Positions 45,508 through 57,764 are shown, numbered from the stretch's first letter. The stretch: DNA of 64,000 nt from Sycon ciliatum (GCF_964019385.1 NC_088645.1:20077158-20141157); one strand, 5' to 3'. Translations and numbers: made by a program. The notes: generated by a model from the sequence alone, not told the origin.

Positions 45508-46473
45508 TATTTGAGTAGACAATGCTGCTGGGTCTGGAACTGCACTTGTATATCCAAAGTTATGTACATAAAGCGGTGCTTCATGCTGGCGCCATTTCAG
45601 GACGCTATTATGTCACGTTGGTGCACAAATCGAGCACCCTGCCCGATATTGACTGTCACAAAATGCTCAGGTTATATTCCTGACTCTCCTTGCTGTCAAT
45701 CACTTAGATGACAAGTGACGACATTGTTGCCATGATCTAAGGATGATTCTGCTTTCTGTGTATACCTGAATGCACATGTCAGTTATATCGACATTATTCA
45801 CCCGTGCGTCGATTGACTGACGGCAGTCAATCTGATGTTCATTGATAGCTCATTCTACTATTCTCTGCGTTGGAGACATGGGCTAACCAGTCTCCGGGGA
45901 CGGACTGTCTCAACTCTCAACGAGCTGAGCGCTTACAACAGTTTTACACGAGGAGTACAGCCGGAGTGTTGTCAGTGCTTGTTTGGTATCACTTTAGCAC
46001 GCAATGGGAATAGCGTATGATAACACAAGACTCACAATTATGGAGTATTTGGCCATATACACGCCAAGTTTACATTAGGCCTGCAGAGCGTCACCTATTC
46101 CTTGGAGACTATACTAGTCTTATACACATTTGATTTCCCGTCAAATGAACTAACTACACTTGTCAGCAGCAGCCTAATCAACCTTCAAACCTGACAGGCG
46201 GATCGGGTCATGAACTTGCCCACTCGCCAAAGTGAAGAACTGCTGCTGCGAAGCTCTATTCAGCGACGTGAATTCTATTTTATTGCTTTATAAGAATAAT
46301 GTCCGTGTGTTCATGACTCAGTTTCACAAAGGAAAGAGCGAGAGAGAGGACCACTCCAGCTGCTGCAGTGTTTCTTTCTTGATGAGCTCCACTGCTGCCG
46401 AGTTATTAGGTGAAAGTTCAGGTTCTGAGTTAGCAGCTTCATATCCAGAAGCCGCTTGCGTTCCCGCTGCACC
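45508..46473. other. Upstream region of the vWA gene
   Basis: No repeat or exon is supported. It presumably contains the promoter and 5' untranslated region of the gene starting at 46474; no motif is convincing. Confidence 0.35.
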
Positions 46474-49300
46474 ATGGGACACGTCCCTCTAGCATTGCTC
46501 CTTCTCTGCTTTCTGGCGTGTAGCATTGACGGATTAAGCCTGCCTATGCCTTTAGGCTCTGGCTCCGGCGAAGAAAGTTTTTTACCGCGCCAGCCGTCCC
46601 TACCCCAGGCAGAGTGTGAGTACGGTAATTGGTCGGAATGGATACCCGTGTCCTTCGGAACGCAGTCGAGCGGAATCGGATGTCCGAAGTACATTGAGTA
46701 TGAAAGGACTACAGAGCGTCTCCCGGACGAGGGATACTGCAATGGAGTTAGCCGGAAGGTTGAAACGAATAGAACATGTAGGTGGATCTGAATGTTTTTT
46801 TGTTCTTGTAGATTCCAGTAATTCTGTTAGCGAATGCCTCAGTCTGTTGCGCCCTATCCATACTCACAATGTGGCCGCAACTGTAGTTTGATATAGCCAT
46901 TTGTTAGTGTGAAATTTTGTTTTGGGAAACCACTGCATGTCTTTATTATTGGCATTCTGTAGTTTGAAAAAGAGGTTGGTGCGACTTCGGCGATACTTGT
47001 GGACTTGTGTTTTTCTCCCTGCGTGGGAGCTCCAGCTTTTCCTGCCGACTTGAATTCTCACTTCACCGACTCAAGTCTGCCATCCAGAACACACTAGAGA
47101 TCCATCGAACCTTCAACTCGGCAAACCTGCAAAAACGCCCACCCAAGCTCAACTGATGGGGGGGGGGGTGAATTCCCCGAAACATTATGTATTGAGCAGG
47201 GAGTGATGCTTTCTTGCAATGTAAATACAAACAGGCAGCAGAGTGATCGTATCAGAAAACGCAGGGGCACCATCTTTGATTATGATCCTGACTTCTCTGG
47301 GGGTGAAGTAAAATGCAATGAAAGTGTCTAGGAAAGACACCTAGAGGAAGAGAGAGAGGAACGCTGAGACCTTTTGAAGTTGATTCAAGGAAGGCGATGA
47401 GTGGGAAGCATGTGGGTAAATGCAGACGTGTGCTGTTCCCCAAGAATAAGTTTAAGGGGGACATTCATGACAATATACCACTTTACTTCCGTAGTTTGGG
47501 TCTTAGTGAAGTGTTCCAGGTAATCGTGATAATGGTACTTGGTATTATATTCGATTTATTTAACTTCAGTAGCTCAATAATAAAATGCACCTCGAAGTGC
47601 TACTACAAAGAAGCCCAAAATCGACCATAAGGAGATAAAATGAAAAAAAAGAAGGTGCACACCAACACCTAGATGAAGTGAGAATAAACAGCAAAAGAAA
47701 CATGAGAATGGTGGCGAAGACATTGTAAAAAACTGTATATTAATAAAATGGTTAATCCGATAGCAATTTAATTTAAACGGTTTGGTGATACGTGCAAAAA
47801 TAATACTCCGAAGAGCCGTCACAGGTCACACCATGTGGGAGACGGTTCCATCGTAGGCTTCGACTTCAGTGTGACAATACTGGCAGAGTGAGAAAATTCA
47901 ATCAGATATATTCTGTATTTTTGGCTTCGTGCCTCGAACTTGGTGGGCGTGGATGCCTGTTTCAGTCTGTGTCTGGTACAAGGGTCATGAATGGCATGCA
48001 TTATCGTCCGAATGTTATTTGGCCATAGGGAGGGAGTGGGGCGGGGGGGGGGGATAAACCGGTGCAGTCATGTGCCCACTGCACTGGGTTTTAATCTTTT
48101 TTTGGGGATTATGAGGCATAATTTATCAATGTCAACAAAAATGTGTTTGTGATGGGTTTTTTTCACTTTGCAGGTTTGCCTTCGCCACAAGAGCAACTCG
48201 AGATGTTGAAACAGGCGTTCGACACCGAGTTTGATGGCGTAAACCCTCCAGATACTCGTCCGCGCTACGAAGTACCGCAGGCACCAAGACAAGCTCCACC
48301 ACCGCAAAATAACCCTATTGCGCAAGGTCAACACCCACCTCTAGTGGCTCCAGGTTACTCACTCAGCGCACCAGGGCCAGCACCTGGACTAGTCGCAGGG
48401 CCTCCAGTACTTCCATATGCTCCAGGTCCACGAGCACGCATAATACATCCACAGCGTCCAGCACCTCCAGCACAATTTCCACCAAGACTCCAGTCGCCAC
48501 CACATTTCTACCCAAGCCTGGGTAGCGGCGCTGTACCTTATAGAAGCAGGATTGACGATCACAGCGAAGAAGAAGATACCGATCCTGAACCACCGTCTGA
48601 CTCTATCACACCGGAGGTAGATGAGCTTCCCTCACCTGACGACCTCCAGGAAGACCCTAAAGACATTGCTATCGTAATTGACGCATCCGGAAGCGTTCGC
48701 CGAAACAACTACGAACGCGCAGTGCAAAACATCGCCACACTGATGGGCCTCATGTGCTACAAATGGAAAGGTCCAGGGCAGCCTTCGGATATCCGGCTAG
48801 CGCTCATTATCTACTCCACTAATGTGCAGATAGTCTTCAACTTCACGCGCTCCACCGAGATCCACATCAGTGCTGAAGCGATCCGAGACAGCTTCATGGC
48901 CGCCCAGCGACTCTGGTGGGTAATGGGAGGTTCCACAGCCACAGCGCCCGCTTTGGAACGTTGTAAGTCGCACATCTTCCAACATAAGTTTGGAATGCGC
49001 ACGGAGAGCAAAAAACGCCTCATCCTGCTAACAGACGGCTACTCAAATCGTGGAGGTCCACCGACACCTTATGCTGAGAAACTTCACGATGATGTAGGCG
49101 TGGATATCTTTCCGATCGGCATTGGCACGGGCGTCAACCTGCGTGAGCTGCATTCTATGAAACTTATACAAGACAAAAACAATCTCTTATCAAGATTGCT
49201 GATCCTACCGGATTTCGCCTCGCTAGCGAGGATCGTCGAAGAGGTCTCCAGAGACACCGCAACCAAGCAGTTTTGCCAGTCCAAACTTTTGCGAAAGTAA
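46474..49300 (+). CDS. Secreted TSP1-like, proline-rich, von Willebrand A domain protein
   Basis: Exon 1 is 46474-46777 and exon 2 is 48174-49300, giving 476 residues. The ATG has a near-ideal context (GCACCATGG) and starts a clear signal peptide (MGHVPLALLLLCFLACSIDG). Residues 48-102 form a small TSP1-like domain (CEYGNWSEW..., cysteines 48, 70, 89, 102); the last cysteine codon is split by the intron (donor T/GTAGGT, acceptor TTTGCAG, phase 1). A proline-rich linker spans about 128-245 and an acidic stretch about 231-262. Residues 264-460 are a vWA domain with an intact metal-ion-dependent adhesion site: D271-A-S-G-S, T356 and D389 (LLTDGYS). There is no membrane span, so the protein should be secreted and could bind matrix or cell-surface ligands through a metal ion. 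The 1396-bp intron contains a dispersed repeat. This is the best supported host gene in the window. Confidence 0.88.
46985..47220. repeat. Dispersed fold-back repeat in intron
   Basis: A diverged, partly inverted copy of the repeat at 37260-37560. Shared parts include 'aagctcaactgatg', 'tgaattccccgaaaca' and 'attgagcagggag'. A run of G interrupts it near 47159-47168. Confidence 0.7.
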
Positions 49301-49960
49301 AAGTGTACATGTATGTCCAACGTCCAAGTCTGCTCTAAAAGTCCTGGATTCGGCTCACCCATTAAAAAATAATTTTTTAGGCAAGGCGGATAGATGTCAT
49401 TCAATTCTCTGTTTTGTATTAGCTTTTTTGTCCCCCACGTCTTTTTTGGAATTTTGCCAGTCTGATATATTGGTGATGTCTTTGTGCTACCCTTCTTTTT
49501 CATTGTATTGTCAATGAAATGCCCCGTGCCCTTTCGTTTTACACTTTTTGTTTGTGATAGTACCACGCCGACTAGCGTGATTAGCGCAATTGGTCTCTCT
49601 GTAAATATTTGTAAGTAACTGAGCTCGTTTCGAATTGCTTTGGAACTGGCCAGTAGACTTCGAAAAATTGCAACGCTCAGCATAATGCCCGTTGCTCTAC
49701 TTTGTCACCTGTGATGACAGGTATCACAGGCCTTCTTCTGCAAATGGGATCCAAAAAATGAATGCTCACGACAACAATATTATAATGTGCAAATCAATCT
49801 GGCAGGCGAGCTTCATTTTCGAAGCAGACCGACTGTTGAAAGCCCCAGAAAATTGTTTTTGAAGGAATCCTTCAAATTAACATACCCTCAAAAATTACTG
49901 AAAATCGCACAACTCCTGGCTCTACAAAGGTGCCCTCGGACAATGAACATGAACACAATA
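49301..49960. other. Intergenic, nothing recognised
   Basis: 3' flank of the vWA gene; no gene or repeat is supported until the fold-back element begins near 49968. Confidence 0.4.
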
Positions 49961-49967
49961 CGAAACG

Positions 49968-50545
49968 GGAGAGCTTGCAAGCTCAGGGCCCTACGCTATG
50001 CTTTTTTGCCTTGATGACCTAGACAAAAAAAAGCATAGGGATGTTATAAATTCTTTAAAGAATTCCTTTTCTTTAAAGACATAACCTGGGATTCGAACCC
50101 GCACTATCGCGCACCCTGCATGCATCCCCCGATACACTTCGCATACATATTAATTCTTCCAAGTTGTTTCACATTGTGATCTTGCATTTGAAAGCCCTAT
50201 TTGAATATGCATTGTGGCCAGCCGTCTTTGATGGCACGGCACGGTAGGGGATAGGTACGGGACAGGTACGATCGAGGTAAATACGACACCGTCTCCCGTA
50301 CCGTACCGCACCATCAAACACAGCTGGCCACATACAGCTGCCCGCAATATTCAAATAGGGCTTTCAAACGCAAGATAATAACGTGAAGCCACTTGGAAGA
50401 ATGGGTATAAATGCGAAGTGTATGGGGGGATGCATGTAGGGCGATAGTGCGGGTCCGAATCCCAGGATATGCCTTGAAAAAAAAATAGAAGAATTGAAAA
50501 ATATATAACATCCTATGTTTTTTTGCCGTTAGACACGGATATCGC
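49968..50545. mobile_element. Fold-back element copy 1 with B boxes in both arms
   Basis: The two halves are diverged inverted copies. Each has 'tatgcttttttgcc', 'gcatagggatgttataaa' or its inverse, a B-box-like GGTTCGAATCC or its reverse (one base changed in the right arm), and 'gtggccagc(c/t)gt'. The centre is rich in 'acggtacggg'. Copy 2 at 51363-51955 is nearly identical, and a deleted copy is at 14028-14526. No protein is encoded. Confidence 0.8.
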
Positions 50546-51362
50546 CAGGCGTGACACAAACAAACAAACAAACACACAAATACCGAACGAGAGAGCTTGG
50601 AAGCTTAGGGCCCTGCGCTATGCTTTGTTGCCTAGCTCATCGTGCATGTTGTTAGAACTGATGGAAATGCTTTTTCCTTTGATTAGCTCCATCATTGTAT
50701 TGCAAAAACGTTTCAATGAGATACTGAAGTAACGTCTTCAGCATAGCTATGGGACCGGCGCTGACTCTGCCGATAACGGGCGTTCTTGAGTCGACGGGAT
50801 GTCTGTCCTGACGTTTCCTGGGACCGGCGCTGACTCTGACGATCACGGGCGTTCTTCTTCTTCTTATTATTATACTGATGGCTACTAATATCCATTCTGA
50901 TTGCATTTACTAGTCTCCCTACCTCGTATTTCTTTCCAGAAAATCTCTCAATACAGCAGGGAGTCGTTTACATAATATGACTCCCTGCTACACATCTACA
51001 TGACTGTATATACTTTATTATTATTGTGCTATCGGCCTACATGCAATTCCCGGGCTGGTTGACAGGCGGCCCAGCCAGCCTGCTAGTGGGATCTCGGCCT
51101 CGCACACAAATCCACACAAAATGTTACTGCACTGAATGCATTCCCCCGATACACTTCGCATATATACTCATTCTCTTGATGGTACCGTACGCTTGATGGT
51201 ACGGGACAGGTACAGGATAGCGCCAGGCATGTCGATGGCACAAACAAACAAAAATATTGTGGCCAGCTGTCTTTGCTGGTACGGTACAGCACGGGACAGA
51301 TACGGGATAGCGCCAGGCGTGACACAAACAAACAAACAAACAAACACACAAACAAATACCAA
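50546..51362. repeat. Composite repeat block between fold-back copies
   Basis: It contains a part-copy of the fold-back start (50587-50640), a minisatellite-like pair around 'ggaccggcgctgactctgcc' (50750-50850), and a segment with 'gtgggatctcggcctcgcac', 'gatggtacgggacaggta' and 'cacaaacaaacaaa' (51080-51360). All of these recur at 62480-63345. Confidence 0.8.
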
Positions 51363-51955
51363 ACGAGAGAGCTTAGAAGCTCAGGGCCCTACGCTATGCT
51401 TTTTTGCCTTGATGACCTAGACAAAAAGGAAGCATAGGGATGCTATAAATTCTTTTAAAAAAATCCTTTTTTTAAAGACATGACCTGAGATTCGAACCCG
51501 CACTATCGCGCGCCTTGCATGCATCTCCCGATACACTTCGCATACATACTAATTCTTCCAAGTTGTTTCAGATTGTGATCTTGCATTTGAAAGCCCTATT
51601 TGAATATGCATTGTGGCCAGCCGTCTTTGATGGCACGGCACGGTAGGGGATAGGTACGGGACAGGTACGATCGAGGTAAATACGACACCGTCTCCCGTAC
51701 CGTACCGCACCATCAAACACAGCTGGCCACATACAGCTGCCCGCAATATTCAAATAGGGCTTTCAAACGCAAGATAATAACGTGAAGCCACTTGGAAGAA
51801 TGGGTATGAATGCGAAGTGTATGGGGGAATGCATGTAGGGCGATAGTGCAGGTTCGAATCCCATGATATGCCTTAAAAAAAAATAGGAGAATTGAAACAT
51901 TTATAACATCCTATGCTTTTTTGCCGTCAGATACGGATAGCGCCAGGCGTGACAC
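51363..51955. mobile_element. Fold-back element copy 2
   Basis: Almost the same sequence as 49968-50545, with only scattered substitutions and small indels, in the same orientation 1.4 kb away. This suggests recent duplication. Confidence 0.8.
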
Positions 51956-52128
51956 AAACAAACAAACACACAAACAAACAAATACCAAACGAGAGAGCTT
52001 GGAAGCTCAGGGCCCTACGCTATGCTTTTTTGCTTGATCATCATGCATGTAACGTGTCAAAGCTGTGATGGCCCTGGCTAGCGTTCTGGAGTCGAAGGGA
52101 TATCTGTCCTGACGTTTCCTGTGACCGG

Positions 52129-52331
52129 TAGGCATATGCGGATAATTCCGGCAGAAAAATTGGCAGAATTCGGTACTTTTTCTGGTAAGTTTCATGCATG
52201 TTTGGTAAGTGGATAAAGAATTGGAGCAGAATTCGAGGAATTGCCCGCCATAAGGTTTGTATGGTTCTGCCAATTTAACTGCTTTTCGAGCAGAATCTGC
52301 CACCTTTTCGAGCATTATCCGCACACTCCTA
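52129..52331. mobile_element. Short hAT-like MITE (203 bp)
   Basis: Ends TAGGCATATGCGGATAAT and, inverted, TAGGAGTGTGCGGATAAT. Flanks GTGACCGG and GTGGACGG are a decayed 8-bp duplication. The uninterrupted copies of the surrounding minisatellite show that GTGACCGG is the original target. The interior repeats 'gcagaat' motifs. Confidence 0.8.
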
Positions 52332-52596
52332 GTGGACGGCGCTGACTCTGCCGATCACGGACGTTCTGGAGTCGACGGGATCTCTCTTCCGACGTTTCCT
52401 GTGACCGGCGCTGACTAGCCCGTTCAGGATTATTTTCGAGAAGACGGGATCTCTCTTACAAAGTATGTTTTTGCTGACGCATCCTGTCTTTTATTCGGCA
52501 ACTAACGTCCATTCTAATAGCATTACCTCGTCTCCCTACTTCGTATTTCTTTCCAGAAAATCTCCCTATACAGCAGGGAGTCGTTTACATAATACT

Positions 52597-55412
52597 ACTT
52601 CCTCCGCGTCATCGAAATTGTCGCAGTTTGACTTTTGATGTAATACGCGGTATTTACTCACCAGCACTCGTACCAGAGGCAAGGAATCGGACATAGGCGA
52701 TAGTCATCAGTATAGGGTGACGGCAAAGTTCTATTTTCTGTTATTGGAAGCTTGAATTTTTGAACTAGACGCAATTTCTTCGCTGATGTCGCTGCGCTGG
52801 TAATTTCGACTCGCTGAGATCAGTCAGGCGTGGCAGCCTGCACATTTCTCGTGCTTATGGCCATTCACTCAAGCCTCATCACTGTTTTACCTTAGCTGGG
52901 GTGAGCATGACTTTGTGGAACGAGTGGCAGCGCTTGGAGAAACATCGAGGGGTCGGCATACTAAATGCCTGCAACAGCGATAAAATTTGTCGCTCTGGCT
53001 GAGACACTCAGTACTAGTACATGGTTGTACCTGCAAGAGCCGTGTAGACTCTACACGTAGTGCTAGTGATGCACGCGCAGGTGCCGCACCATGGTATACC
53101 AGTGATGCTGAAAAAGAGGGCGCGCTGGTCGTGATACTACACTTACCTGCATGAGCTGTGGGCATGCGACGGCTAAAAAAAGTTCATTTCAAGATCGAGG
53201 TGATTCCGAGGTGATTCCGCCGACGGTAATCAACCGACCTCGCAATATCGTGTATTCTTACTAGGCTTCGTTGGTAGTGAAGTAGAAATCATCCAGAGCT
53301 AGCAGACAACAAGCATAGCAGCTCTTGTCCTGTGGAGAAAGTCAAAGCGTTCGAGATGAAGCGCGACCAACTTTCAACCTTCCTTGAAATATTTCGGAAC
53401 GATATTTTTGCGTCCATTGACATCAGCGACGACGAGGACTTCATCTCTGCATGAAAACTCTCAGTACAATTGTCCTGGAACGTTACTCTAGGCTTCAGTG
53501 CCACCGGCAGTGAATGGACAACCCTCTCAAGCGCCATCATTAAGTGCTTGCACCACTTTGTACAGCATTTCTAAATTTAGTCCTGGTCAAGTCCATTACG
53601 ACCTAACACACCTATCCCCCCGAAAATCCACCTCAGCAAATCACATGATACCGATACTACGCTCAATGGCAGATTTACTGTGTGAATCCCTCTCATTCCT
53701 GTTTAACTTAAGCTTATCTACTTCGTGCTTCCCCAATTCCTGGAAATCGGCCTCTGTTACCCCATTATATAAAGGCAAAGGAAGTGCCTCTTCACCAACA
53801 AATTATCGTCCTATTTCACTGCTGCATCCCGTAAGTCGCCTTTTCGAATACCGGATAGCACTGAGTCTCAGCAGCTTCCTGCATCGCAACAAATTAATAT
53901 CACCGTCCCAATTTGCATATGTTCCACAGCGATCAGCAACGGACCAACTTATCCTGCTTACTCACCAGATGGCTCGTGTCTCGGACAAACACAACAGATA
54001 TGATTGTGCATTTCTTGACTTCAGGAAAGCCTTCGATAAGGTTCATCATCCAACCCTGATTGAGAGGCTGAGTACTTTTATGACTCGAAACTCAGTGAAA
54101 TGGTTTGAATGCTATCTCAATCAGAGAACGATAGCTGTCAAGATTAAGGAGACGATCTCTCCCCGATATCTTTTGAATTGTGGTGTCCCTCAAGGCTCAC
54201 ATCTTGCACCCCTGCTGTTTTTAACCTACATCAATACCCTTCCCGACACATTGACCCACAGCGCCCCTTATCTATTTGCTGATGATGTTACACTGCTCAA
54301 CACTCATAACATCGGTTTACCTGTTGGTGAGAATCTGGCCAATTTCCATTTGGATTTAACAAGCTGCCAGCGCTGGGCTAGAGGCATTCATGGGGAGTTT
54401 TCTGCGGCCAAGACCACCATGTTCTCCAACTATGCTCCTCCACCCTCTTCGTCTGTCCAAATGGACAACGTACCACTCAATGTTAAAAGTACCGTAATCC
54501 ATCTAGGCGTTGAGATCAGCACTAATCTTAAATTCCATGACCATTTCACTACTGTGTTCAAAAAGTTTCGCCAACGTGTAAATTTGTTATGCTTTATGGG
54601 CCGTCATCTATCGCATGCACATATTGCCCTACTCTACAAGTCATATGTACGACCCACAGTAGAGTACGCTATCCCTGTCTGGTGCTTCAGACTTACTGCT
54701 AGCCAGCTAGAATCGCTTGACATTTTACAAGCAAAGATCTGCAGATGCCTGCTGCGGTCTGCGAAGATTGATTTTGATCGCTATGAATCGAAGAATAATT
54801 TAAATAGGCTGTGTAATTTGGAATCCCTTCACTTCCGACGCACTTACATTTCCATCACCGTTTTGTTCAAGTATATCCATTGGCACCCAGATTATCTATC
54901 CCGCTTTGACATCAATATCTCTTCTAGCGCACGCCGACCAAACAAACTGATTTTCAATTCTCATGGCCGCATCTCTTCCTCTCTCTTTCTGCATAAGATC
55001 GGAAAGCTGTGGAACTGCCTTCCACCAAGGCTGACATCCCAAGATTCACTTTCTAAATTTCAGCAGCAATATCGCTTGCACGTGAAATGTTTTAAATTTG
55101 ACTGTAGTGGTATATCCCTGGACATTTAAATTAATTGTTTTATTTTTAACAACCCAGCCCTGTGTTTATTGCTAATTTATGTAGCATATACTGTAACACG
55201 TGTAGTTTTCCTCACTGTTTATTTCTATTGCATGATTTGCATCAGGAGATCCCCTCGACAGGCCATCGCCTCTGGGAGATCCTTTAATAAAGATTATTAT
55301 TCAGACTATCATACTGTGTAATAAGTTTTGAATGGCTTACTTTATGGAGTTGTCAGTAACAAAAGACAAGTCACTAGTCAAACGGCGACAATTTCGATGA
55401 CGCGGAGGAAGT
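52597..55412. mobile_element. Element bounded by 37-bp inverted repeats and holding a LINE fragment
   Basis: 52597-52633 and 55376-55412 are inverted copies over 37 bases with one difference (ACTTCCTCCGCGTCATCGAA...). No target duplication is clear. Between them lie about 850 bases of unrecognised sequence and then a truncated non-LTR retrotransposon (53.5-55.3 kb). It is probably a non-autonomous DNA transposon into which the LINE inserted. A short plus-strand frame near 53357-53455 (MKRDQLSTFLEIFRNDIF...) is the only other coding-like text. Confidence 0.6.
53498..55129 (+). pseudogene. 5'-truncated non-LTR reverse transcriptase
   Basis: An uninterrupted frame of 543 codons encodes only the reverse-transcriptase half of a LINE ORF2. 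There is no endonuclease and the frame enters just before the RT domain. Visible motifs are NYRPISLL, AFLDFRKAFDKVHH, GVPQGSHLAPLLF, the catalytic LFADDVTLL and a C-terminal LWNCLPPRL. The element's 3' tail runs to about 55312, ending 'tttaataaagattattatt'; the same tail is found alone at 1122-1194. Lack of stops suggests recent insertion, but the missing 5' part means it cannot move by itself. CR1/Jockey-like; exact clade not determined. The first residues before about 53570 may be host sequence read in frame. Confidence 0.88.
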
Positions 55413-56192
55413 GCAAGCTCTGCTATCTAGATGCATCCAGCCCTCTGAAGCAGATGCTGCCTAAGGGCCCGGTCACACATGAACTGGGATTCGCTTCGGC
55501 GACGAGGTTTGGCGGCAGCGAGCCTGGCGTCGCTCCAGCGAAACCACGTGTGCATGGTCACACATGCAAACAGGGCACAACTCCTACTTTGGCGGAAAAA
55601 TGAGAGTTTGTGGACTGTGGTGCATATAGTACGGAGAATGGACGAGGTCAATGACTATCTTGCACGCATTTTTGTTGCATGGACATCATACGCATACAAA
55701 TTTCTCGTAGCAAGTCCATATACAGCAGACCGTGGTGTTTTCCGCTGAAGCGAATCCGCAGAAGCGACAGTCTCGCTTCGAAAATTTTGGCGGAAGCGGA
55801 TTGGAGTTTCCGCTGAAGCGGAAGTTCCGCTTTTCGCCGTTGCCATGCCATTTTTCGCTCCTGCGACCTCGCTTCAGCGTATACGCTACTTTCGAGTGCA
55901 TGTGTGACCGGGCCCTAAACCAGCCACTCACCGTGCCCCCGAGACAAGACCTACCCGTCAGTCTCTCCAGCTGCAGGATTCCCATCCATACCAGATGACA
56001 ACTGGCCTGCCTGCCAACACCCGGAATAGCTGTCTCCAATGATTCCCTGCTTGCACCGTTGCAACATGGAATGCCCTGCCACCAGACCTGTTCCACCACC
56101 CACCCGCCCAGCCCCACATGCAAAGCTTTAAGAAAAAGGTGTACCGTCACCTTCTTGCTCAGGACTGGCTCTCTGCTACTGATGCACTTTGA
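55413..56192 (+). pseudogene. 3' fragment of an L2/CR1-like reverse transcriptase, split by a MITE
   Basis: Frame text on both sides of the MITE at 55465-55915 belongs together: CKLCYLDASSPLKQMLP before it and THRAPETRPTRQ after it. The fragment then ends in the typical LINE C-terminus WNALPPDL...FKKKVYRHLL with stop TGA at 56190-56192. At least one stop or frameshift is present inside. Its 3' region runs towards the (CT)n tract at 56359. Confidence 0.7.
55465..55915. mobile_element. PIF/Harbinger-like MITE with TAA target duplication
   Basis: The ends GGGCCCGGTCACACATG and CATGTGTGACCGGGCCC are perfect inverted copies and are flanked by TAA (55462-55464, 55916-55918). The interior repeats 'cgcttc(a/g)gcg' motifs in both orientations. 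A 3-bp TAA target is typical of Harbinger elements. Confidence 0.88.
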
Positions 56193-56358
56193 ATCTGCTC
56201 GCCAACGCTTTCCCTGTTCTTATTAGTGTTCAGCTGCTTACCTTATAACCCTGCTGCCATCATCACCAATATTCTGATTCTCATGCACATCTCCCAGAAC
56301 CTGCTATCCTTCGCAGTCCCCATCACCAAGAGCACTGTGCTCTTCTATCTCCCAGCTC

Positions 56359-56379
56359 TCTCTCTCTCTTCTCTCTCTC

Positions 56380-56430
<51 letters not shown>
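56359..56430. repeat. (CT)n microsatellite
   Basis: CT repeat with a few interruptions, next to a run of C at 56440-56448. Confidence 0.97.
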
Positions 56431-56431
<1 letters not shown>

Positions 56432-56774
56432 TTTTCTCCCCCCCCCCATCTACCGATAATTATTAGCCCCCGTTTTCTGTCTACGCGTTTGCTGTGCAGT
56501 GAAGCCGAGACCCTAGGTCGGTGGAGAACATAGGTAGGTAGGTACATTTTTTTTTGAATTCGCAGAACCAAACGGGCGGTGTCGCCCAATTACATGGAAG
56601 CGAATGGAAACAGTAAAATATTGTAGGAAATAGCCTTACACGATAGCAGGGTGTAGTACAAAGCAAAGAACGCTCAGTCAATGAATAACGTTAACGTTAG
56701 AATACAACAACGGGGAGGCGGTAAACAGCACATGACTGGTACTGTGGAGTGGTACTGTGGAGTACCGCAAACGT

Positions 56775-57764
56775 TCAAAGATTCCTGTAGTGTTCAGTAG
56801 TGGGTGCTACTGCTAGCAAGACAGAACGGGAGGCAGGCTTGTTTGAACTGGTGGTACTGGGTAATACCACGCACGTCGGATGGCAGGGTGTTCCATAAAA
56901 TGGACCCACGAGCGGTTGGACGGTCGTGGCCGGCTTTGGAGGCAGATTTGGGCACTCGAAGGCCCAAGCTGCGTTGCGCGCGCGTTGTTCGGCTTGCAGT
57001 GCATTGCTTGCCCGACCATTCGAGCAACGCCAGATCATAATAAGGGTCTTTTGCTTGTGGAGCTCTTCGACGCCATACAGCTGTAGACGAGCAAGCAGAG
57101 GTTGGGCGCTTGTGCGAGGTGGCAGGCCGAATACGGCGCGTGCCGCACGGTTTTGCTGGACCTGAAGGCGGGACCGCTGGTCTTGTCGAAGACACCAAGA
57201 GAACGCCACGGACCCGTAGAGCAAATCTGGCATCACAACGGATTTCACGTACTGCTCTCTGGACTTTCTTGTAAGGCAACGGCGGGCTCTCCAGAGTGCT
57301 CCCACCTTCTGCGAGGCCTTCTTCACAGCATTGTTAGCGTGTTCGTCAAATCGAACGTGCTCGTCTATCGTGATGCCCAGGTACTTCGCATGGTGAACTG
57401 CTGGTAGCGGGTTTCCACGGCATTTGACAGTAATGTCTTGGCCGGAAATTCGCAGGACATGGCTTTTGCTAGTGTACAGGATTAGATTCCGTTCCTGGAG
57501 GTGGTTAGCAATCGCGGTTGTAGACGTTGTTAGAACTCGCGATACTTCCTGGCAATCAGGGTGGCTGAACGTGAGAGCAATATCGTCAGCAAACTGCACT
57601 GAGATGGACGGACTGGCAATGGTGGGCACATGCCTGGTGTAGATGTTGAAAAGCACGGGTCCGAGAACGGAACCCTGCGGGACGCCACATGAGCATGTGC
57701 CACTGACGCCAATGGATCCAGCGATTTGCACTTGTTGGGTGCGTCCTTCGAGGTAGTCTGCAAA
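56775..57764 (-). pseudogene. Non-LTR reverse transcriptase, C-terminal part, cut by the DIRS insertion
   Basis: The minus strand reads GVPQGSVLGPVLFNIYTRHV, the catalytic VQFADDIALTF and a long thumb/C-terminal region. Near 57000 the frame shifts: the authentic C-terminus (SILWNTLPSDVRG...) continues in another frame to 56794. The missing upstream RT sequence resumes at 62303 on the far side of the DIRS element. Without the insertion the text runs from GLHGTALQW directly into FADYLEGRTQQVQI. It is a dead copy. Confidence 0.9.

Noticed and set aside
49960..52560. Direct repeats that might be a CRISPR array
   Set aside because: The units are hundreds of bases long, fold back, and lack regular spacers. 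The genome is eukaryotic.
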